A DNA stretch of 64,000 bases from Citrobacter europaeus (GCA_020099315.1 CP083650.1:1488001-1552000), one strand, 5' to 3'; shown: positions 41,210 to 51,473, counted from the first letter of the stretch. A program made the numbers and translations. The notes: generated by a model not told the origin, from the sequence alone.

Positions 41210-41683
41210 ATGAGTCGTCGCGCAGGTACGCCAACAACAAAAAAAGTGACGCAATTGGTGAATGTCGAAGAACACGTTGAAGGATTTCGTCAGGTCCGGG
41301 AGGCACATCGCCGTGAGCTGATTGATGACTACGTAGAGCTGATTTCCGATCTCATTATTGAGGTTGGTGAAGCGCGCCAGGTAGATATGGCCGCGCGGCT
41401 TGGGGTTTCCCAGCCGACGGTTGCTAAAATGCTTAAGCGTCTTGCTTCAGTCGGATTGATTGAAATGATCCCCTGGCGAGGCGTGTTTTTAACCGCAGAA
41501 GGTGAGCGACTGGCTCAGGAGAGTCGGGAGCGTCATCAGATTGTAGAGAATTTCCTGTTGATGTTAGGTATCAGCCCGGAAATTGCCCGTCGCGACGCTG
41601 AGGGAATGGAGCACCACGTCAGTAAGGAAACGCTGGAAGCTTTTAGCCGGTTTACGCAACAGCAAGGAACAGGCTCTGAATGA
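41210..41683 (+). CDS. mntR: MntR, manganese-dependent DtxR-family repressor
   Basis: Mn(II)-activated repressor of mntH and mntS and activator of mntP. It has 157 residues: helix-turn-helix at about 55-90 ([31 protein letters not shown]) and a dimer and metal domain without the SH3 domain of larger DtxR proteins. Metal ligands corresponding to those of B. subtilis MntR are His109 (ERHQ) and Glu131, Glu134 and His135 (EGMEHH). GGAAGCATAATG is a modest start region. Its stop overlaps the ybiR start (ATGA). Confidence 0.95.
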   Translation: MSRRAGTPTTKKVTQLVNVEEHVEGFRQVREAHRRELIDDYVELISDLIIEVGEARQVDMAARLGVSQPTVAKMLKRLASVGLIEMIPWRGVFLTAEGERLAQESRERHQIVENFLLMLGISPEIARRDAEGMEHHVSKETLEAFSRFTQQQGTGSE

Positions 41684-42789
41684 GTTTTCCTTTATTACGC
41701 GCCTTACAGCGCGATCGTTTTTTTCAGTTGTTAATCATCGTCGGGATTGTACTAAGCCTGTTTACGCCATTTGCGCCCCGGTCGTGGCCGGGGGCGATTG
41801 ACTGGCACACGATTATCACGCTTAGCGGGCTGATGTTACTGACCAAAGGGGTGGAGCTAAGCGGTTACTTCGATGTGTTAGGGCGCAAGATGACCCGCCG
41901 CTTCAATACTGAACGCCAATTGGCGATATTTATGGTGCTGGCGGCGGCGCTGCTGTCGACGTTTCTGACCAACGATGTTGCGCTGTTTATTGTGGTTCCG
42001 CTGACCATCACCCTGAAAAAATTGTGCGCCATTCCGGTGAATCGCCTGATTATCTTTGAGGCGCTGGCGGTAAACGCCGGATCGTTACTCACGCCAATAG
42101 GCAATCCACAAAACATTCTGATGTGGGGACGCTCAGGCTTATCGTTTAGCGCGTTTATCTGGCAAATGGCACCGCTTGCGGGGGCCATGATGCTGACGCT
42201 GGTGGTGCTGTGCTGGTTCAGTTTCCCACACAAAGCCTTGCACTATCATACCGGTACGCGCGCGCCTGACTGGCAACCGCGCCTGGTGTGGGGCTGTCTT
42301 GCGTTGTATATCATCTTCCTGACGGCACTGGAGTTAAAACATGGGCTGTGGGGCCTGGCGGTTGTGGCGGCAGGTTTCATGGTGCTGGCTCGCCGCGTGA
42401 TCCTCAGCGTGGACTGGACGTTGCTGTTGGTGTTTATGGCGATGTTCATTGATGTGCATTTGCTGACGCAGCTCCCGGCCTTACAGGGGATGACCCATCA
42501 GATTGGTACCCTCTCAGCGCCGGGGCTTTGGTTGACCGCCATTGGCCTGTCGCAGTTTATCAGTAATGTTCCCAGTACGATTTTGCTGCTGAACTACGTC
42601 CCGCCAACGCTGCTGTTAGCCTGGGCGGTCAATGTGGGCGGCTTTGGGCTGTTGCCGGGGTCGCTGGCGAATCTTATTGCTTTACGGATGGCAAACGACC
42701 GACGGATCTGGTGGCGTTTTCATTGGTATTCGGTGCCGATGCTGATATGGGCGGCGCTGGTGGGATATGGTTTGTTGTTACTAATGTAA
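41680..42789 (+). CDS. ybiR: YbiR, ArsB/NhaD-type inner-membrane ion transporter
   Basis: A 369-residue protein with about ten membrane helices of the ion transporter superfamily (citrate/Na+/arsenite permeases). Family motifs include [16 protein letters not shown] near residue 90 and [18 protein letters not shown] near 130, with [13 protein letters not shown] in the second half. The substrate is not known. Its four-base overlap with mntR makes co-expression certain and suggests, without proof, a role linked to manganese or ion balance. Confidence 0.92.
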   Translation: MSFPLLRALQRDRFFQLLIIVGIVLSLFTPFAPRSWPGAIDWHTIITLSGLMLLTKGVELSGYFDVLGRKMTRRFNTERQLAIFMVLAAALLSTFLTNDVALFIVVPLTITLKKLCAIPVNRLIIFEALAVNAGSLLTPIGNPQNILMWGRSGLSFSAFIWQMAPLAGAMMLTLVVLCWFSFPHKALHYHTGTRAPDWQPRLVWGCLALYIIFLTALELKHGLWGLAVVAAGFMVLARRVILSVDWTLLLVFMAMFIDVHLLTQLPALQGMTHQIGTLSAPGLWLTAIGLSQFISNVPSTILLLNYVPPTLLLAWAVNVGGFGLLPGSLANLIALRMANDRRIWWRFHWYSVPMLIWAALVGYGLLLLM

Positions 42790-42806
42790 TAGCGGCATTG
42801 AGGCAA

Positions 42807-42838
42807 TAAAAAAGGCGGATGAATTATCCGCCTTTTTC
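42807..42838. terminator. Bidirectional terminator between ybiR and ldtB
   Basis: AAGGCGGAT, five-base loop, ATCCGCCTT with five T residues after it on the plus strand and seven on the minus strand. It serves both converging genes. Confidence 0.93.
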
Positions 42839-42853
42839 GTGTCAGGTATGTGC

Positions 42854-43774
42854 TTAGTTCAGACGAACCGGCATACCTGAACGGTTCTGAACCGCCTGCT
42901 CAACGACGGCCTGATCGACGTCAGACTGACCGGTGATGCTGGTAATGCTCTTGTTCAGCGTAATCGGTACGATTTCCCCGCCTTCAAACTGTGCTTCAGT
43001 GGTTGACAGTGGGTTATGTACCTCGATGTAACGGCTGCCGTCTGGTTCGGTAGTGGCTTTTACCGGCTCATCGATAAACTGTACGCGGGTGCCGACTGGC
43101 ACATTTTCAAACAGGAATTTGATGTCGTCGTTACGCAGACGCACGCAACCGTGGCTGACGCGTAAGCCGACGCCGAAGTTAGCATTGGTGCCGTGGATGG
43201 CATACAGACGACCAATATACAGTGCGTACAGACCCATCGGGTTATCCGGACCTGCCGGAACAACGGCTGGCAGCGGTTCACCCGCAGCGCGGTATTCCGC
43301 ATGCATTTTCGCCGTTGGCGTCCAGGTTGGACCCGCTTTTTTACGTTCTACTTTGGTAGTCCAGTTGATTGGCGTGTCTTTGCCCAACTGGCCGATACCA
43401 ATCGGCAGAACAATAACGGTGTTGGTGCCTTTCGGGTAATAGTACAGGCGCATTTCAGCGCTGTTGATAACAATACCTTCATGCACGGTATCCGGCAGGA
43501 TCAACTGCTGAGGAATGTTCAGCACGGTGCCGCCTTTCGGCAGAAAGGTATCCACGCCCGGGTTGGCTTCCAGCATGTTAGACAGACCCATCTGGTACTC
43601 CGCCGCAAAATATTCCAGCGGTTGGGTGTTGCCTTCAGGAATCGTGATGACCTGGTTTTGCCCAATTAAACGGCTGCCATCGGTAGGCAGCGGGTACGTG
43701 ACGGCAGAAGCTGTGTTACAAAAACCAACTATTGCGAGTGCCGCCGCGAAAAGCGTTGTTAATTTCATATTCAT
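42854..43774 (-). CDS. ldtB: LdtB, L,D-transpeptidase that anchors Braun lipoprotein
   Basis: YkuD-type L,D-transpeptidase (formerly YbiS) that links Lpp to peptidoglycan. It has 306 residues from the ATG at 43774: signal peptide of about 24 residues ending TASA, a LysM-like segment (about 40-90, [21 protein letters not shown]) and the catalytic domain with His194 (AIHGT), His208 and nucleophile Cys210 in SHGCVRLRN. Two earlier ATG codons in the MNMNMK stretch could also serve; I follow the E. coli length. Confidence 0.95.
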   Translation of the reverse strand: MNMKLTTLFAAALAIVGFCNTASAVTYPLPTDGSRLIGQNQVITIPEGNTQPLEYFAAEYQMGLSNMLEANPGVDTFLPKGGTVLNIPQQLILPDTVHEGIVINSAEMRLYYYPKGTNTVIVLPIGIGQLGKDTPINWTTKVERKKAGPTWTPTAKMHAEYRAAGEPLPAVVPAGPDNPMGLYALYIGRLYAIHGTNANFGVGLRVSHGCVRLRNDDIKFLFENVPVGTRVQFIDEPVKATTEPDGSRYIEVHNPLSTTEAQFEGGEIVPITLNKSITSITGQSDVDQAVVEQAVQNRSGMPVRLN

Positions 43775-44006
43775 GTTCATGTATGCGAGATTCAGTGCCA
43801 GGCAGGCTAGTGGGTTGAGATTTATGTAGTGTTGGGCACGCATTATATGTGCAATCTGAGCAACAAGGAATTCGGATGTGTACTAAATCACATTTTTTTC
43901 CTTTTACTCTCATTTTAGCCCTTCAGCATCAGGGGGCGATCTTATTGCAGACTTATGGCATAATAAGCGGTTTGTCACATATTTCTTTCTCTTTCAGGAT
44001 ACGCCA

Positions 44007-45599
44007 GTGTTAGTTTCCAGCAACGTCACCATGCAGTTCGGCAGTAAGCCGCTGTTTGAAAATATTTCCGTCAAATTTGGCGGCGGCAACCGTTACGGCC
44101 TGATTGGCGCGAACGGTAGCGGTAAATCTACTTTTATGAAAATTCTCGGCGGCGACCTCGAACCGACGCTGGGCAACGTTTCCCTCGATCCGAACGAGCG
44201 CATCGGTAAGCTGCGTCAGGATCAGTTCGCCTTTGAAGAGTTCACCGTTCTTGACACCGTGATCATGGGTCACGGCGAACTGTGGGAAGTGAAGCAGGAG
44301 CGCGATCGCATTTACGCCCTGGCTGAGATGAGCGAAGAAGATGGCTACAAAGTTGCTGACCTTGAAGTTCAGTATGGCGAAATGGACGGCTACTCTGCGG
44401 AAGCGCGTGCGGGTGAACTGCTGCTGGGCGTCGGTATTCCGGTAGAACAGCATTACGGCCCGATGAGCGAAGTCGCGCCCGGCTGGAAGCTGCGTGTGCT
44501 TCTGGCGCAGGCGCTGTTCTCTAACCCGGACATTCTGCTGCTCGACGAACCAACGAACAACCTGGATATCGACACCATCCGCTGGCTGGAGCAGACGCTG
44601 AACGAGCGTGACAGCACCATGATCATCATTTCGCACGACCGTCACTTCCTGAACATGGTCTGCACGCACATGGCGGATCTGGACTACGGTGAACTGCGCG
44701 TTTATCCGGGGAACTACGACGAATACATGACGGCGGCAACCCAGGCGCGTGAACGTCTGCTGGCTGATAACGCCAAGAAGAAAGCACAGATTGCCGATCT
44801 GCAATCCTTCGTCAGCCGCTTTAGCGCCAACGCGTCTAAATCTCGACAGGCGACTTCTCGTGCGCGTCAGATTGATAAGATTAAGCTCGACGAAGTGAAA
44901 GCGTCCAGCCGTCAGAACCCGTTCATTCGCTTCGAACAGGATAAGAAACTGTTCCGTAACGCGCTGGAAGTGGAAGCGCTGGCGAAAGGTTTTGATGAAG
45001 GCCCGCTGTTTAAAAACTTCAACCTGCTGCTGGAAGTGGGGGAGAAGGTTGCCATCATTGGCGCCAACGGCGTGGGTAAATCCACCATGCTGAAAACGTT
45101 AGTTGGCGATTTGCAGCCGGACAACGGTACCGTTAAGTGGTCTGAAAACGCCCAGGTCGGTTACTACGCGCAGGATCATGAATACGAGTTCGAAAACGAT
45201 CTGACCGTTTTCGAATGGATGAGCCAGTGGAAACAAGAAGGCGATGATGAGCAGGTTGTGCGCAGCTTCCTTGGCCGTCTGCTGTTCAGTCAGGACGATA
45301 TCAAGAAACCTGCGAAAGTGCTCTCCGGTGGTGAAAAAGGCCGCATGCTGTTCGGTAAACTGATGATGCAGAAACCGAATATCCTGGTCATGGATGAACC
45401 AACCAACCACCTGGATATGGAATCTATCGAGTCGCTGAATATGGCGCTGGAAATGTACCAGGGCACGCTGATCTTCGTTTCTCACGACCGTGAGTTTGTC
45501 AGCTCGCTGGCCACCCGCGTGATTGAAATTACGCCGGAACGCGTGATCGACTTCACCGGTAACTACGAAGATTATCTGCGTAGTAAAGGCGTCGAATAA
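44007..45599 (+). CDS. ybiT: YbiT, ABC-F family ATPase
   Basis: Soluble protein with two ABC ATPase domains and no membrane part; ABC-F proteins bind the ribosomal E site and help with stalled or difficult translation. It has 530 residues: Walker [10 protein letters not shown] near residue 36 and GANGVGKST near 352, Walker [14 protein letters not shown] and [13 protein letters not shown]. The signature is VAPGWKLR in domain 1 and LSGGEKGR in domain 2, and the charged linker between domains carries [18 protein letters not shown]. It starts with GTG, as in E. coli, with TTCAGGATA upstream. Confidence 0.94.
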   Translation: MLVSSNVTMQFGSKPLFENISVKFGGGNRYGLIGANGSGKSTFMKILGGDLEPTLGNVSLDPNERIGKLRQDQFAFEEFTVLDTVIMGHGELWEVKQERDRIYALAEMSEEDGYKVADLEVQYGEMDGYSAEARAGELLLGVGIPVEQHYGPMSEVAPGWKLRVLLAQALFSNPDILLLDEPTNNLDIDTIRWLEQTLNERDSTMIIISHDRHFLNMVCTHMADLDYGELRVYPGNYDEYMTAATQARERLLADNAKKKAQIADLQSFVSRFSANASKSRQATSRARQIDKIKLDEVKASSRQNPFIRFEQDKKLFRNALEVEALAKGFDEGPLFKNFNLLLEVGEKVAIIGANGVGKSTMLKTLVGDLQPDNGTVKWSENAQVGYYAQDHEYEFENDLTVFEWMSQWKQEGDDEQVVRSFLGRLLFSQDDIKKPAKVLSGGEKGRMLFGKLMMQKPNILVMDEPTNHLDMESIESLNMALEMYQGTLIFVSHDREFVSSLATRVIEITPERVIDFTGNYEDYLRSKGVE

Positions 45600-45614
45600 T
45601 TTTCCCGCCGTCTT

Positions 45615-45651
45615 TCGCGTTACAGGTGTGTTGGCTACACCTGTAACGCGA
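45615..45651. terminator. 15-bp perfect hairpin between ybiT and ybiU
   Basis: TCGCGTTACAGGTGT and ACACCTGTAACGCGA are exact inverted repeats around a seven-base loop. It lies 16 bases after the ybiT stop and 32 bases after the stop of the convergent ybiU. There is no clear T-tract on either side. It may act as a bidirectional terminator or RNA stabiliser. Confidence 0.6.
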
Positions 45652-45682
45652 GATTCTTAGGGAAAAGGGTATAAGTTACAGA

Positions 45683-46945
45683 TTAAATAATCCCCAACGC
45701 GCGTTTACCGTGGATATTCAAATCCTCCAGCGTGAAGCGTCCTTCCCAGTTAGTTTCATAATCCTCACGCGGGAAATCACCCGGCGACGCGCCTTTTTCC
45801 AGTGCGGCTTTCACTTTGTGGGCATAAGCCAGATTCTTTTCGCACATTGGTGCGGCAGGAATGTACATCACGTTGCCCCAGCCCTGCTGATTTTCCACCG
45901 GGGCGACGGAGTGAATCACGTCGCAATGCCACCAGACGGAGTCTCCGGCGTCCAGTTGCGGAATGCTGGTTAATGCCTCAATCAGCAGCGGATGCCATTG
46001 TGTGGAAATCGGCAGGACTCTGCCGGGCGCGACGCCGCAAAGTTCATCTTCCGGCACATCATCAAGCAATGGGCGTAACAGCACATATGCCATCGCTTCA
46101 GGAATAGGGACCACGTGCAGCAATCCCTGACCCGGCAGCATATCGGACAGTGCAGTCCAGCCCTGGAAGGTACGGAAGACCGAACATTTGGTGGTGTTAT
46201 CCACCGTGTACTCTTCTACCTCGGTGCGATGCGCCGCCTGCCATGGATCATAATCTTCCAGCTTACCATTGAAAACATTAGCAAAGACCTGCTGATACGC
46301 CGGAAGAAGCCAACGCTCCAGCGCGCCGGAATCCGTATGCGCACCCAGCCCTTTGGACGTCGTTCCCGGCGGGCGACGGCGTATCCGGTCAGGGTAGATA
46401 ACGCTGACATCCGGGTTAAACCATTGCTTACCTGCGCTTGAAAATGTCCAAAGACGATTAAGGAAAGACTGTGCATTGGCCATTTCTTCACTCTGACGGG
46501 CCTGCATCTGCGCCAGGGACCAGTAGATGGGGTAGATTTCAGGCCGCGATGCGCTCAGGGTACCAAAGAAATTATCGCCCGGTCCTTTATAGACATCGTC
46601 AAAATGGTTGCGGTCCAGATAGTCCAGCATTGACCGATCCCAATCGAGGGCCTGTTCTCGAGGGAAATGGCCTTTAATCACCGCGCATCCGCGACGCTTA
46701 ATTTCTTCACGCTGCTCTGCACTTACGCGACCCGCGTTGATATCTGCATAAGACACCACGGGCCAAACCGGGGAGCCTTGCGCTTTGAGGGCGTTGATTT
46801 CCGCCACGCGATTGGCAATGGCATCGCTCAACTGATTGAAAATCAACTGAACATCTCCAAGCTGTTCACGCAGTTGCTGTTTCATCTGCCGGATTGTCGC
46901 TTTGTGATCGGCGGGCAACGTGTCGCTGGTAAAAGTAAAAGCCAT
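45683..46945 (-). CDS. ybiU: YbiU, DUF1479 Fe(II)/2-oxoglutarate oxygenase-like protein
   Basis: A 420-residue DUF1479 protein. Its fold is that of 2-oxoglutarate oxygenases: the metal motif His203-x-Asp205 lies in GLGAHTDSGALERW and a distal histidine in WWHCDVIHSVAPV (His340 or His345), with CAVIKGHFPREQALDWD near residue 87 in the N-terminal part. The substrate is unknown. The ATG at 46945 has GAGGTGG upstream. A 25-base element almost identical to one in the ybiY-fsaA promoter lies 14 bases upstream, which suggests shared control with ybiV and ybiYW. Confidence 0.92.
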   Translation of the reverse strand: MAFTFTSDTLPADHKATIRQMKQQLREQLGDVQLIFNQLSDAIANRVAEINALKAQGSPVWPVVSYADINAGRVSAEQREEIKRRGCAVIKGHFPREQALDWDRSMLDYLDRNHFDDVYKGPGDNFFGTLSASRPEIYPIYWSLAQMQARQSEEMANAQSFLNRLWTFSSAGKQWFNPDVSVIYPDRIRRRPPGTTSKGLGAHTDSGALERWLLPAYQQVFANVFNGKLEDYDPWQAAHRTEVEEYTVDNTTKCSVFRTFQGWTALSDMLPGQGLLHVVPIPEAMAYVLLRPLLDDVPEDELCGVAPGRVLPISTQWHPLLIEALTSIPQLDAGDSVWWHCDVIHSVAPVENQQGWGNVMYIPAAPMCEKNLAYAHKVKAALEKGASPGDFPREDYETNWEGRFTLEDLNIHGKRALGII

Positions 46946-46958
46946 ATCCACCTCACAT

Positions 46959-46983
46959 TAACTTTCATTCGAAACTCATTTAA
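46959..46983. promoter_or_regulatory. Shared palindromic operator, copy 1 (ybiU)
   Basis: The minus strand contains the core TTTCGAATGAAAGT. Over 25 bases it differs from the copy at 51447-51471 at only two positions. The 16-bp centre (46961-46976) is an inverted repeat of AGTTTC-type and GAAAGT arms. It lies 14 bases from the ybiU start codon, probably overlapping the promoter. Confidence 0.7.
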
Positions 46984-47061
46984 CTTACAGATGATAATAT
47001 AAGTTAAAATTTAGTTATCGCAAGTTTAAAACTTGATGGAGTGAGCAAAATGGAAAAAGAG

Positions 47062-47090
47062 TGAAAACCGGGGTAAGGGATACCCCGGTT
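47062..47090 (-). terminator. Terminator of ybiV
   Basis: AACCGGGGTA and TACCCCGGTT form a perfect 10-bp stem with a five-base loop, followed on the minus strand by TTCAC after GGTT. It begins seven bases after the ybiV stop. Confidence 0.85.
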
Positions 47091-47097
47091 GGCAGGA

Positions 47098-47913
47098 TTA
47101 GATGTTAAAAGGCGAAGTGTTATCCAGCACCGCCTGAATCACGTTCAGCGCGCCCTGATGGTTGTTGTCGTCGGTCTGATAGCGAGCAATCGCTTTGATA
47201 CTCTCTGCAGCGTTGGCCATAGCGAAAGAGTAGCGTGCCATTTTCAGCATTTCCGCGTCATTACCGCTATCGCCAATCGCGACCACGTTTTGCGGTGACA
47301 GGTTCCAGCGCTTTAGCAGACGGCTGATCCCGTTGGCTTTATGTAAACCAGGAATGATCAGGTCGATAAACCCAAAGCCGCTGGTAACGGGCTTCATAAT
47401 ACCGTCAAGGGCTGAATGAAGGTGATCGATAACTAATGGGATCTGTTGGTCAGGTAGATTTAGCGAGAACTTGAACAGTACATCGTCGATGTCCTGATAA
47501 TCCTTCACGGGTTTCAGGCGATGATAGTGTTTTGACATCAACGCGACAAAGGACTCTGGGGCATTTTCGCTAACGTAGGCGCTTTGCAGGCCGCAAGCCA
47601 CAAAGTTGAGATGCTTATCTTTTAGCAGTTCGCCAATAACAATGCGGGATTCGTGGCGGGTTAGCTCACCGTGAAACAGCTGTTTGCCATGTTCAAAGAC
47701 TAACGCCCCGTTCTCGGCGACAAAAGAAATCTCATCTTTGAGCTCCGGGAAAAAAGAGATCAACTGGTAATACTGGTTGCCGCTGGCCACGACAAATTCG
47801 ATATCTCGTTTTTTTAGTTCCTGATACTGCGCCATAAAACGTGCACGATCGTATTGCTTGGCATCGTCGAGAAAAGTTCCGTCCATATCGGTGACGATAA
47901 CTTTGATGGTCAT
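47098..47913 (-). CDS. ybiV: YbiV, HAD-superfamily sugar phosphatase
   Basis: Cof-type haloacid dehalogenase phosphatase, 271 residues. In E. coli it hydrolyses sugar phosphates such as ribose-5-phosphate and fructose-1-phosphate. Motif I gives nucleophile Asp9 and acid/base Asp11 ([11 protein letters not shown]), motif II is [11 protein letters not shown], the lysine of motif III lies in the [12 protein letters not shown] segment and motif IV is [12 protein letters not shown]. The region upstream holds a CRP-like site and a copy of the shared operator. Confidence 0.94.
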   Translation of the reverse strand: MTIKVIVTDMDGTFLDDAKQYDRARFMAQYQELKKRDIEFVVASGNQYYQLISFFPELKDEISFVAENGALVFEHGKQLFHGELTRHESRIVIGELLKDKHLNFVACGLQSAYVSENAPESFVALMSKHYHRLKPVKDYQDIDDVLFKFSLNLPDQQIPLVIDHLHSALDGIMKPVTSGFGFIDLIIPGLHKANGISRLLKRWNLSPQNVVAIGDSGNDAEMLKMARYSFAMANAAESIKAIARYQTDDNNHQGALNVIQAVLDNTSPFNI

Positions 47914-47959
47914 ATTTGCTCCTGGCTTATAACTGCAACCAGAAACATTCTAATAACAA

Positions 47960-47975
47960 TGTGACCTGTGGCACA
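47960..47975. promoter_or_regulatory. CRP-like site upstream of ybiV
   Basis: TGTGACCTGTGGCACA fits TGTGA-N6-TCACA at nine of ten positions. It lies 47 bases before the ybiV start and six bases from the shared operator at 47981. Confidence 0.6.
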
Positions 47976-47980
47976 AATTT

Positions 47981-47996
47981 AATTTCGAATGAAAGT
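47981..47996. promoter_or_regulatory. Shared palindromic operator, copy 2 (ybiV)
   Basis: AATTTCGAATGAAAGT, with the same 14-base core TTTCGAATGAAAGT as the copies at ybiU and at ybiYW/fsaA. It lies 68 bases upstream of the ybiV start. The outer left base pair is less symmetric than in copy 3. Confidence 0.68.
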
Positions 47997-48000
47997 AAAA

Positions 48001-48076
48001 GGCCGGGTGACAGCTTCGCCTTACCCGGCTAAGGGGGAGATATGAAGGCCCGGTAAGCGCAGCGTCACCGGGCGGG
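48001..48076. repeat. REP-like repeat between ybiV and ybiW
   Basis: Contains GGCCGGGTGACAGCTTCGCCTTACCCGGCT and GGCCCGGTAAGCGCAGCGTCACCGGGC, two inverted hairpin units. It directly follows the ybiW stop codon and probably protects the 3' end of the ybiYW message. Confidence 0.82.
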
Positions 48077-48080
48077 GGTT

Positions 48081-50513
48081 TTACAACATGTGTTCAGTAC
48101 GGGCGATGATATCGTCCTGCGCATCCGGAGACAGCGCGGTGAAGAAGGCGGAATAACCTGCTACACGGACCACCAGGTCGCGGTACTGATCCGGGTGTTT
48201 TTTGGCTTCCAGCAGCGTTTCACGCGAGACAATGTTGTACTGAATATGCCAGCCTTTGTGCTCTTCAAAGAAGGTACGCAGCAGGATCATCAGCTTTTGC
48301 TTATCGGATTCATTCTCCAGCGTGGCCGGGTTCAGTTTCTGATTTAACAACACACCGCCGAGGATTGAACCGGTCGGCAGTTTTCCCACCGAGCCAATTA
48401 CCGCCGTTGGGCCGAGATGGTCCGTCCCGGAGGCCGGACTTGCGCCTTCCGCCAGCGGGGTGTACGCCTTACGGCCATCCGGCGTTGCCATCGTTGCCGC
48501 GCCAAACGGTACGTTTGCGGAGATAGACGAGGTGCCGGCGTAGTAATTGCCGCCAACCGGGCCACGTCCGTAACGCGGATTATGATACTGTTTCAATTCA
48601 CTGATATAGGTCTGATAAGCGCGGGCCAGCAGCGTATCAACGCTATCGTCATCGTTGCCGTATTTCGGCGCGCCGTTGATCAGTCGCTGGCGTAATTGCT
48701 CATGGGTCAGACCGTCAAAATCGTCGGCCAGCGCGGCGGCCAGCTGTTGCTGACCGATAGCACCTTGTTCAAAGACCAGTTTCTTCACAGCCGCCAGACT
48801 GTTGCCGAGGTTGGCGATACCCACTTGCAAACCTGATACCCAGTCATACTTCGCGCCGCCTTGCTTAATGCTTTTCGCGCGCTCGATGCAGTCGTCTACC
48901 AGCGCGGAGCAGAGAATATCATGTACATTCTCTTCCAGCATGGTGTCGACGACATACTCGATTTCGATAGATTTACGCGTGTAGTAGCGAATCTGCGCAT
49001 CCCAGGCGTCCATCACTTCGTCGAAATTGTTGAAGTTACCGGCTGAGAGCGCTTTTTCCTGTGGCAGGAAGACTTTGCCGCTGGTGGCATCACGACCACC
49101 TTCCAGCGCCGCCAGCATTACGCGGGCAAAGTTAATAAAGCTCATGCCGGTGCAGCGGTAGCCCCATTTGCCGCCAACGGCGGTTTCGATGCAACCAATA
49201 GCTGCATAGTCATAGGCGTCCTGCGGTTCAATGCCAAGCTTAATGAATTCCGGGATGACGATTTCATCGTTGTTAAAGGCTGGCATCCCGAAGCCGCAGC
49301 GGATCACCTGCACGCAGGCATCCAGGAAGTCATTACTCATCCCTGCGTGATAACGCACGCTCAGGTTGGGCTGCGTAGAACGCAGTCGGCCGCAGGATTC
49401 CAGAATCGCGTAGGAGAGCGGGTTGACGGCATCCATCGCCTGACCGTTAACCAGATTCTGTCCACCAATGGTCACGTTCTGATACAGCGGGCTGCCCGCC
49501 GATGCTTTGGAGTGGGAACCGGAGCGGATTTTGTTCACTTCCAGCAGCTTCAGCCAGCAGCTGTGCAGCAGCTCAATGGCGTGCTCGCGATCGAGGCTCT
49601 GGTTCAGTTCTACGTCACGACGATAGAACGGATAGAGATACTGATCCATACGACCAAACGACACCGAGTGACCGTTAGATTCAATTTGCAGGATCAACTG
49701 AATGAAATAGCACAACTGCAGCGCCTGCCAGAACGTTTTTGGCGGCTCATGGGCGATCACATCGCAGTTTTCCGCAATGGTCAGCAGTTCATCACGACGG
49801 CTGGCGCGAGTTTCTGTGGACGCCATTTTACGTGCCAGCGTGGCGAAGCGCTCAATGTGCAGGCTGACGGCCTCCAGCACGATACCTATCGCTTTCAGGA
49901 ACTGATCGCCATGGAGGTCTTCCAGACATGTCAGATTGATGCGGGAACGACGTTCATCGACTTTGTGGCGTAGGCCGTCGAGACCTTTTTCCAGCAGCAG
50001 CGGGAAGTTTACCGCCAGGTGTGCGTCGCCGGAGGTCATGTTACCTTCGGCTTTGATAATGCCGGTTTCCAGCAGCCCTTTCTGTTCGTCGGTAAACATC
50101 CCGTAGCAGCGATCCTGCACGGTCTGACCACGCCACCACGGACACACCTCGTGCAATACACGTTTATTCTCCTCGCTTACCGAGAAACCTGCGCCCGGCC
50201 TGTCGGCGAGGTCGTCGATCTCTTTTTCAATCCAGGAGACGGTGTATTCCGGGAAGATAGGCGCAGCACGTACTTCACTCGCCTGGTTGCCAACGATCAG
50301 CTCGTCATGCTTAATCCAGATGGTACGTTCCGCCAGATGATGGGCCAGCGCCAGCGCGCGGCGAACCGGGATGGGTTTATCCAGATGCTGTTGGTACATC
50401 TCGGTATAGTGCTGGGCGCGCTCGGTACAAACCGGCGGCTTTACGATGTGGATCAGGGCCGTTTTATGCGCTTTGATACGGTCGCTGAGTGTGTCCAGTT
50501 TCAGTGTGGTCAT
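48081..50513 (-). CDS. ybiW: YbiW, glycyl radical enzyme (annotated pyruvate formate-lyase 3)
   Basis: An 810-residue glycyl radical enzyme. The radical glycine is Gly786 in RVAGYSAFF and the active-site cysteine is Cys441 in AIGCIETAVGG, with Glu443 two residues later. True pyruvate formate-lyase has two adjacent cysteines; a single Cys followed by x-Glu is the pattern of glycerol, diol, choline and 4-hydroxyphenylacetate type eliminases. The enzyme is therefore more likely a dehydratase or C-X lyase than a pyruvate formate-lyase. It works only without oxygen. It lies five bases after ybiY, its activase. Confidence 0.93.
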   Translation of the reverse strand: MTTLKLDTLSDRIKAHKTALIHIVKPPVCTERAQHYTEMYQQHLDKPIPVRRALALAHHLAERTIWIKHDELIVGNQASEVRAAPIFPEYTVSWIEKEIDDLADRPGAGFSVSEENKRVLHEVCPWWRGQTVQDRCYGMFTDEQKGLLETGIIKAEGNMTSGDAHLAVNFPLLLEKGLDGLRHKVDERRSRINLTCLEDLHGDQFLKAIGIVLEAVSLHIERFATLARKMASTETRASRRDELLTIAENCDVIAHEPPKTFWQALQLCYFIQLILQIESNGHSVSFGRMDQYLYPFYRRDVELNQSLDREHAIELLHSCWLKLLEVNKIRSGSHSKASAGSPLYQNVTIGGQNLVNGQAMDAVNPLSYAILESCGRLRSTQPNLSVRYHAGMSNDFLDACVQVIRCGFGMPAFNNDEIVIPEFIKLGIEPQDAYDYAAIGCIETAVGGKWGYRCTGMSFINFARVMLAALEGGRDATSGKVFLPQEKALSAGNFNNFDEVMDAWDAQIRYYTRKSIEIEYVVDTMLEENVHDILCSALVDDCIERAKSIKQGGAKYDWVSGLQVGIANLGNSLAAVKKLVFEQGAIGQQQLAAALADDFDGLTHEQLRQRLINGAPKYGNDDDSVDTLLARAYQTYISELKQYHNPRYGRGPVGGNYYAGTSSISANVPFGAATMATPDGRKAYTPLAEGASPASGTDHLGPTAVIGSVGKLPTGSILGGVLLNQKLNPATLENESDKQKLMILLRTFFEEHKGWHIQYNIVSRETLLEAKKHPDQYRDLVVRVAGYSAFFTALSPDAQDDIIARTEHML

Positions 50514-50518
50514 GGCGA

Positions 50519-51418
50519 TTATCCTCGTAGGGTCGCGGTTAAACCTTTAAGGCTGGCGTACTGCTGGGCAAATTCGAGCAGTGCAGGCGCATCAAGCGGT
50601 TTATCCGGTGCGTTGTAGGGTTGACTGAGTAAGTGGTATTTGTTGATGCCCAGGGTGTGGTAGGGCAAAAAATGGATCTCACCGACGTGAAGCTCGTCGG
50701 CGGCAAAATCGGTAATGGCTTGAATAGCGGCTTCGTTAGCGTTGAATCCCTGAATCAGCGGTACGCGGATGATCATTTTTTTACCAGCGGCGGCCAGTTT
50801 TTTTAGATTTTCCAGTACGCGAGAGGCACGCCCATCGGTCCACTGTTTAAACGGGGCGTCGGCCACATGTTTTAAATCGGCCAGGAACAGATCGACGTCA
50901 GGTAATGACGGTTCAATATACTTCCACGGAACATGCAGACACGTTTCTACCGCCGTATGAATGCCGGCATCGTGGCTGGCTTTGAGCAACGCTGCCGCCA
51001 GTTCTGGCTGCATAAACGGTTCACCGCCGGATAAGGTGAGGCCCCCTCCGCTGCGGTCGTAAAACGGTTTGTCACGCATTACGGTCGCCATGATCTCGTC
51101 CACACTTTTTATCTCTCCGCAGACGGTCAGTGCCTGCGTCGGACAGCAGTGGGTCAACGCGGTAAGCGCGTCATCGGTCAGTTTTTCGCGATGAATCAGC
51201 AATCCGCTTAGCGCCCGTTCAATCACCTCCGGTGCTGCCTGAGCACAAAGATCGCAACCCTCGAGGCACAAACGCGCGTCATAGAGCAGATCCTGCGTGC
51301 GTGCGCGGCTTTCCGGATTCTGGCACCACCGACAGCCCAGGGAGCATCCCTTAAGGAACACCACGGTACGGATCCCGGGACCATCATGCGTGGAATAGCG
51401 CTGGATATTGAAAATCAT
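50519..51418 (-). CDS. ybiY: YbiY, glycyl radical enzyme activating enzyme (radical SAM)
   Basis: Radical SAM activase that installs the glycyl radical on YbiW. It has 299 residues. The SAM cluster motif is Cys25-x3-Cys29-x2-Cys32 ([13 protein letters not shown]), preceded by the family motif [11 protein letters not shown] ferredoxin-like insertion with Cys51, Cys55, Cys58 and Cys91/92 ([13 protein letters not shown]) can hold an extra cluster, as in glycerol-dehydratase activases. TLSGGEP follows near residue 128. It is the first gene of the ybiYW pair; the operator copy 3 and an FNR-like box lie upstream. Confidence 0.94.
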   Translation of the reverse strand: MIFNIQRYSTHDGPGIRTVVFLKGCSLGCRWCQNPESRARTQDLLYDARLCLEGCDLCAQAAPEVIERALSGLLIHREKLTDDALTALTHCCPTQALTVCGEIKSVDEIMATVMRDKPFYDRSGGGLTLSGGEPFMQPELAAALLKASHDAGIHTAVETCLHVPWKYIEPSLPDVDLFLADLKHVADAPFKQWTDGRASRVLENLKKLAAAGKKMIIRVPLIQGFNANEAAIQAITDFAADELHVGEIHFLPYHTLGINKYHLLSQPYNAPDKPLDAPALLEFAQQYASLKGLTATLRG

Positions 51419-51446
51419 AAGCGGCCTCTTTTCTTTCGTATAAAGA

Positions 51447-51471
51447 TTAAATTACTTTCGAATGAAAGTTA
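51447..51471. promoter_or_regulatory. Shared palindromic operator, copy 3 (ybiYW / fsaA)
   Basis: The 16-bp centre ACTTTCGAATGAAAGT (51454-51469) is a perfect 6-bp inverted repeat with a four-base spacer; over 25 bases it matches the ybiU copy at 23 positions. A second weaker version, TCTTTCGTATAAAGAT at 51432-51447, starts exactly 22 bp (two helical turns) before it. The site is 36 bases from ybiY and 80 from fsaA and can serve both. Confidence 0.72.
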
Positions 51472-51473
51472 TA

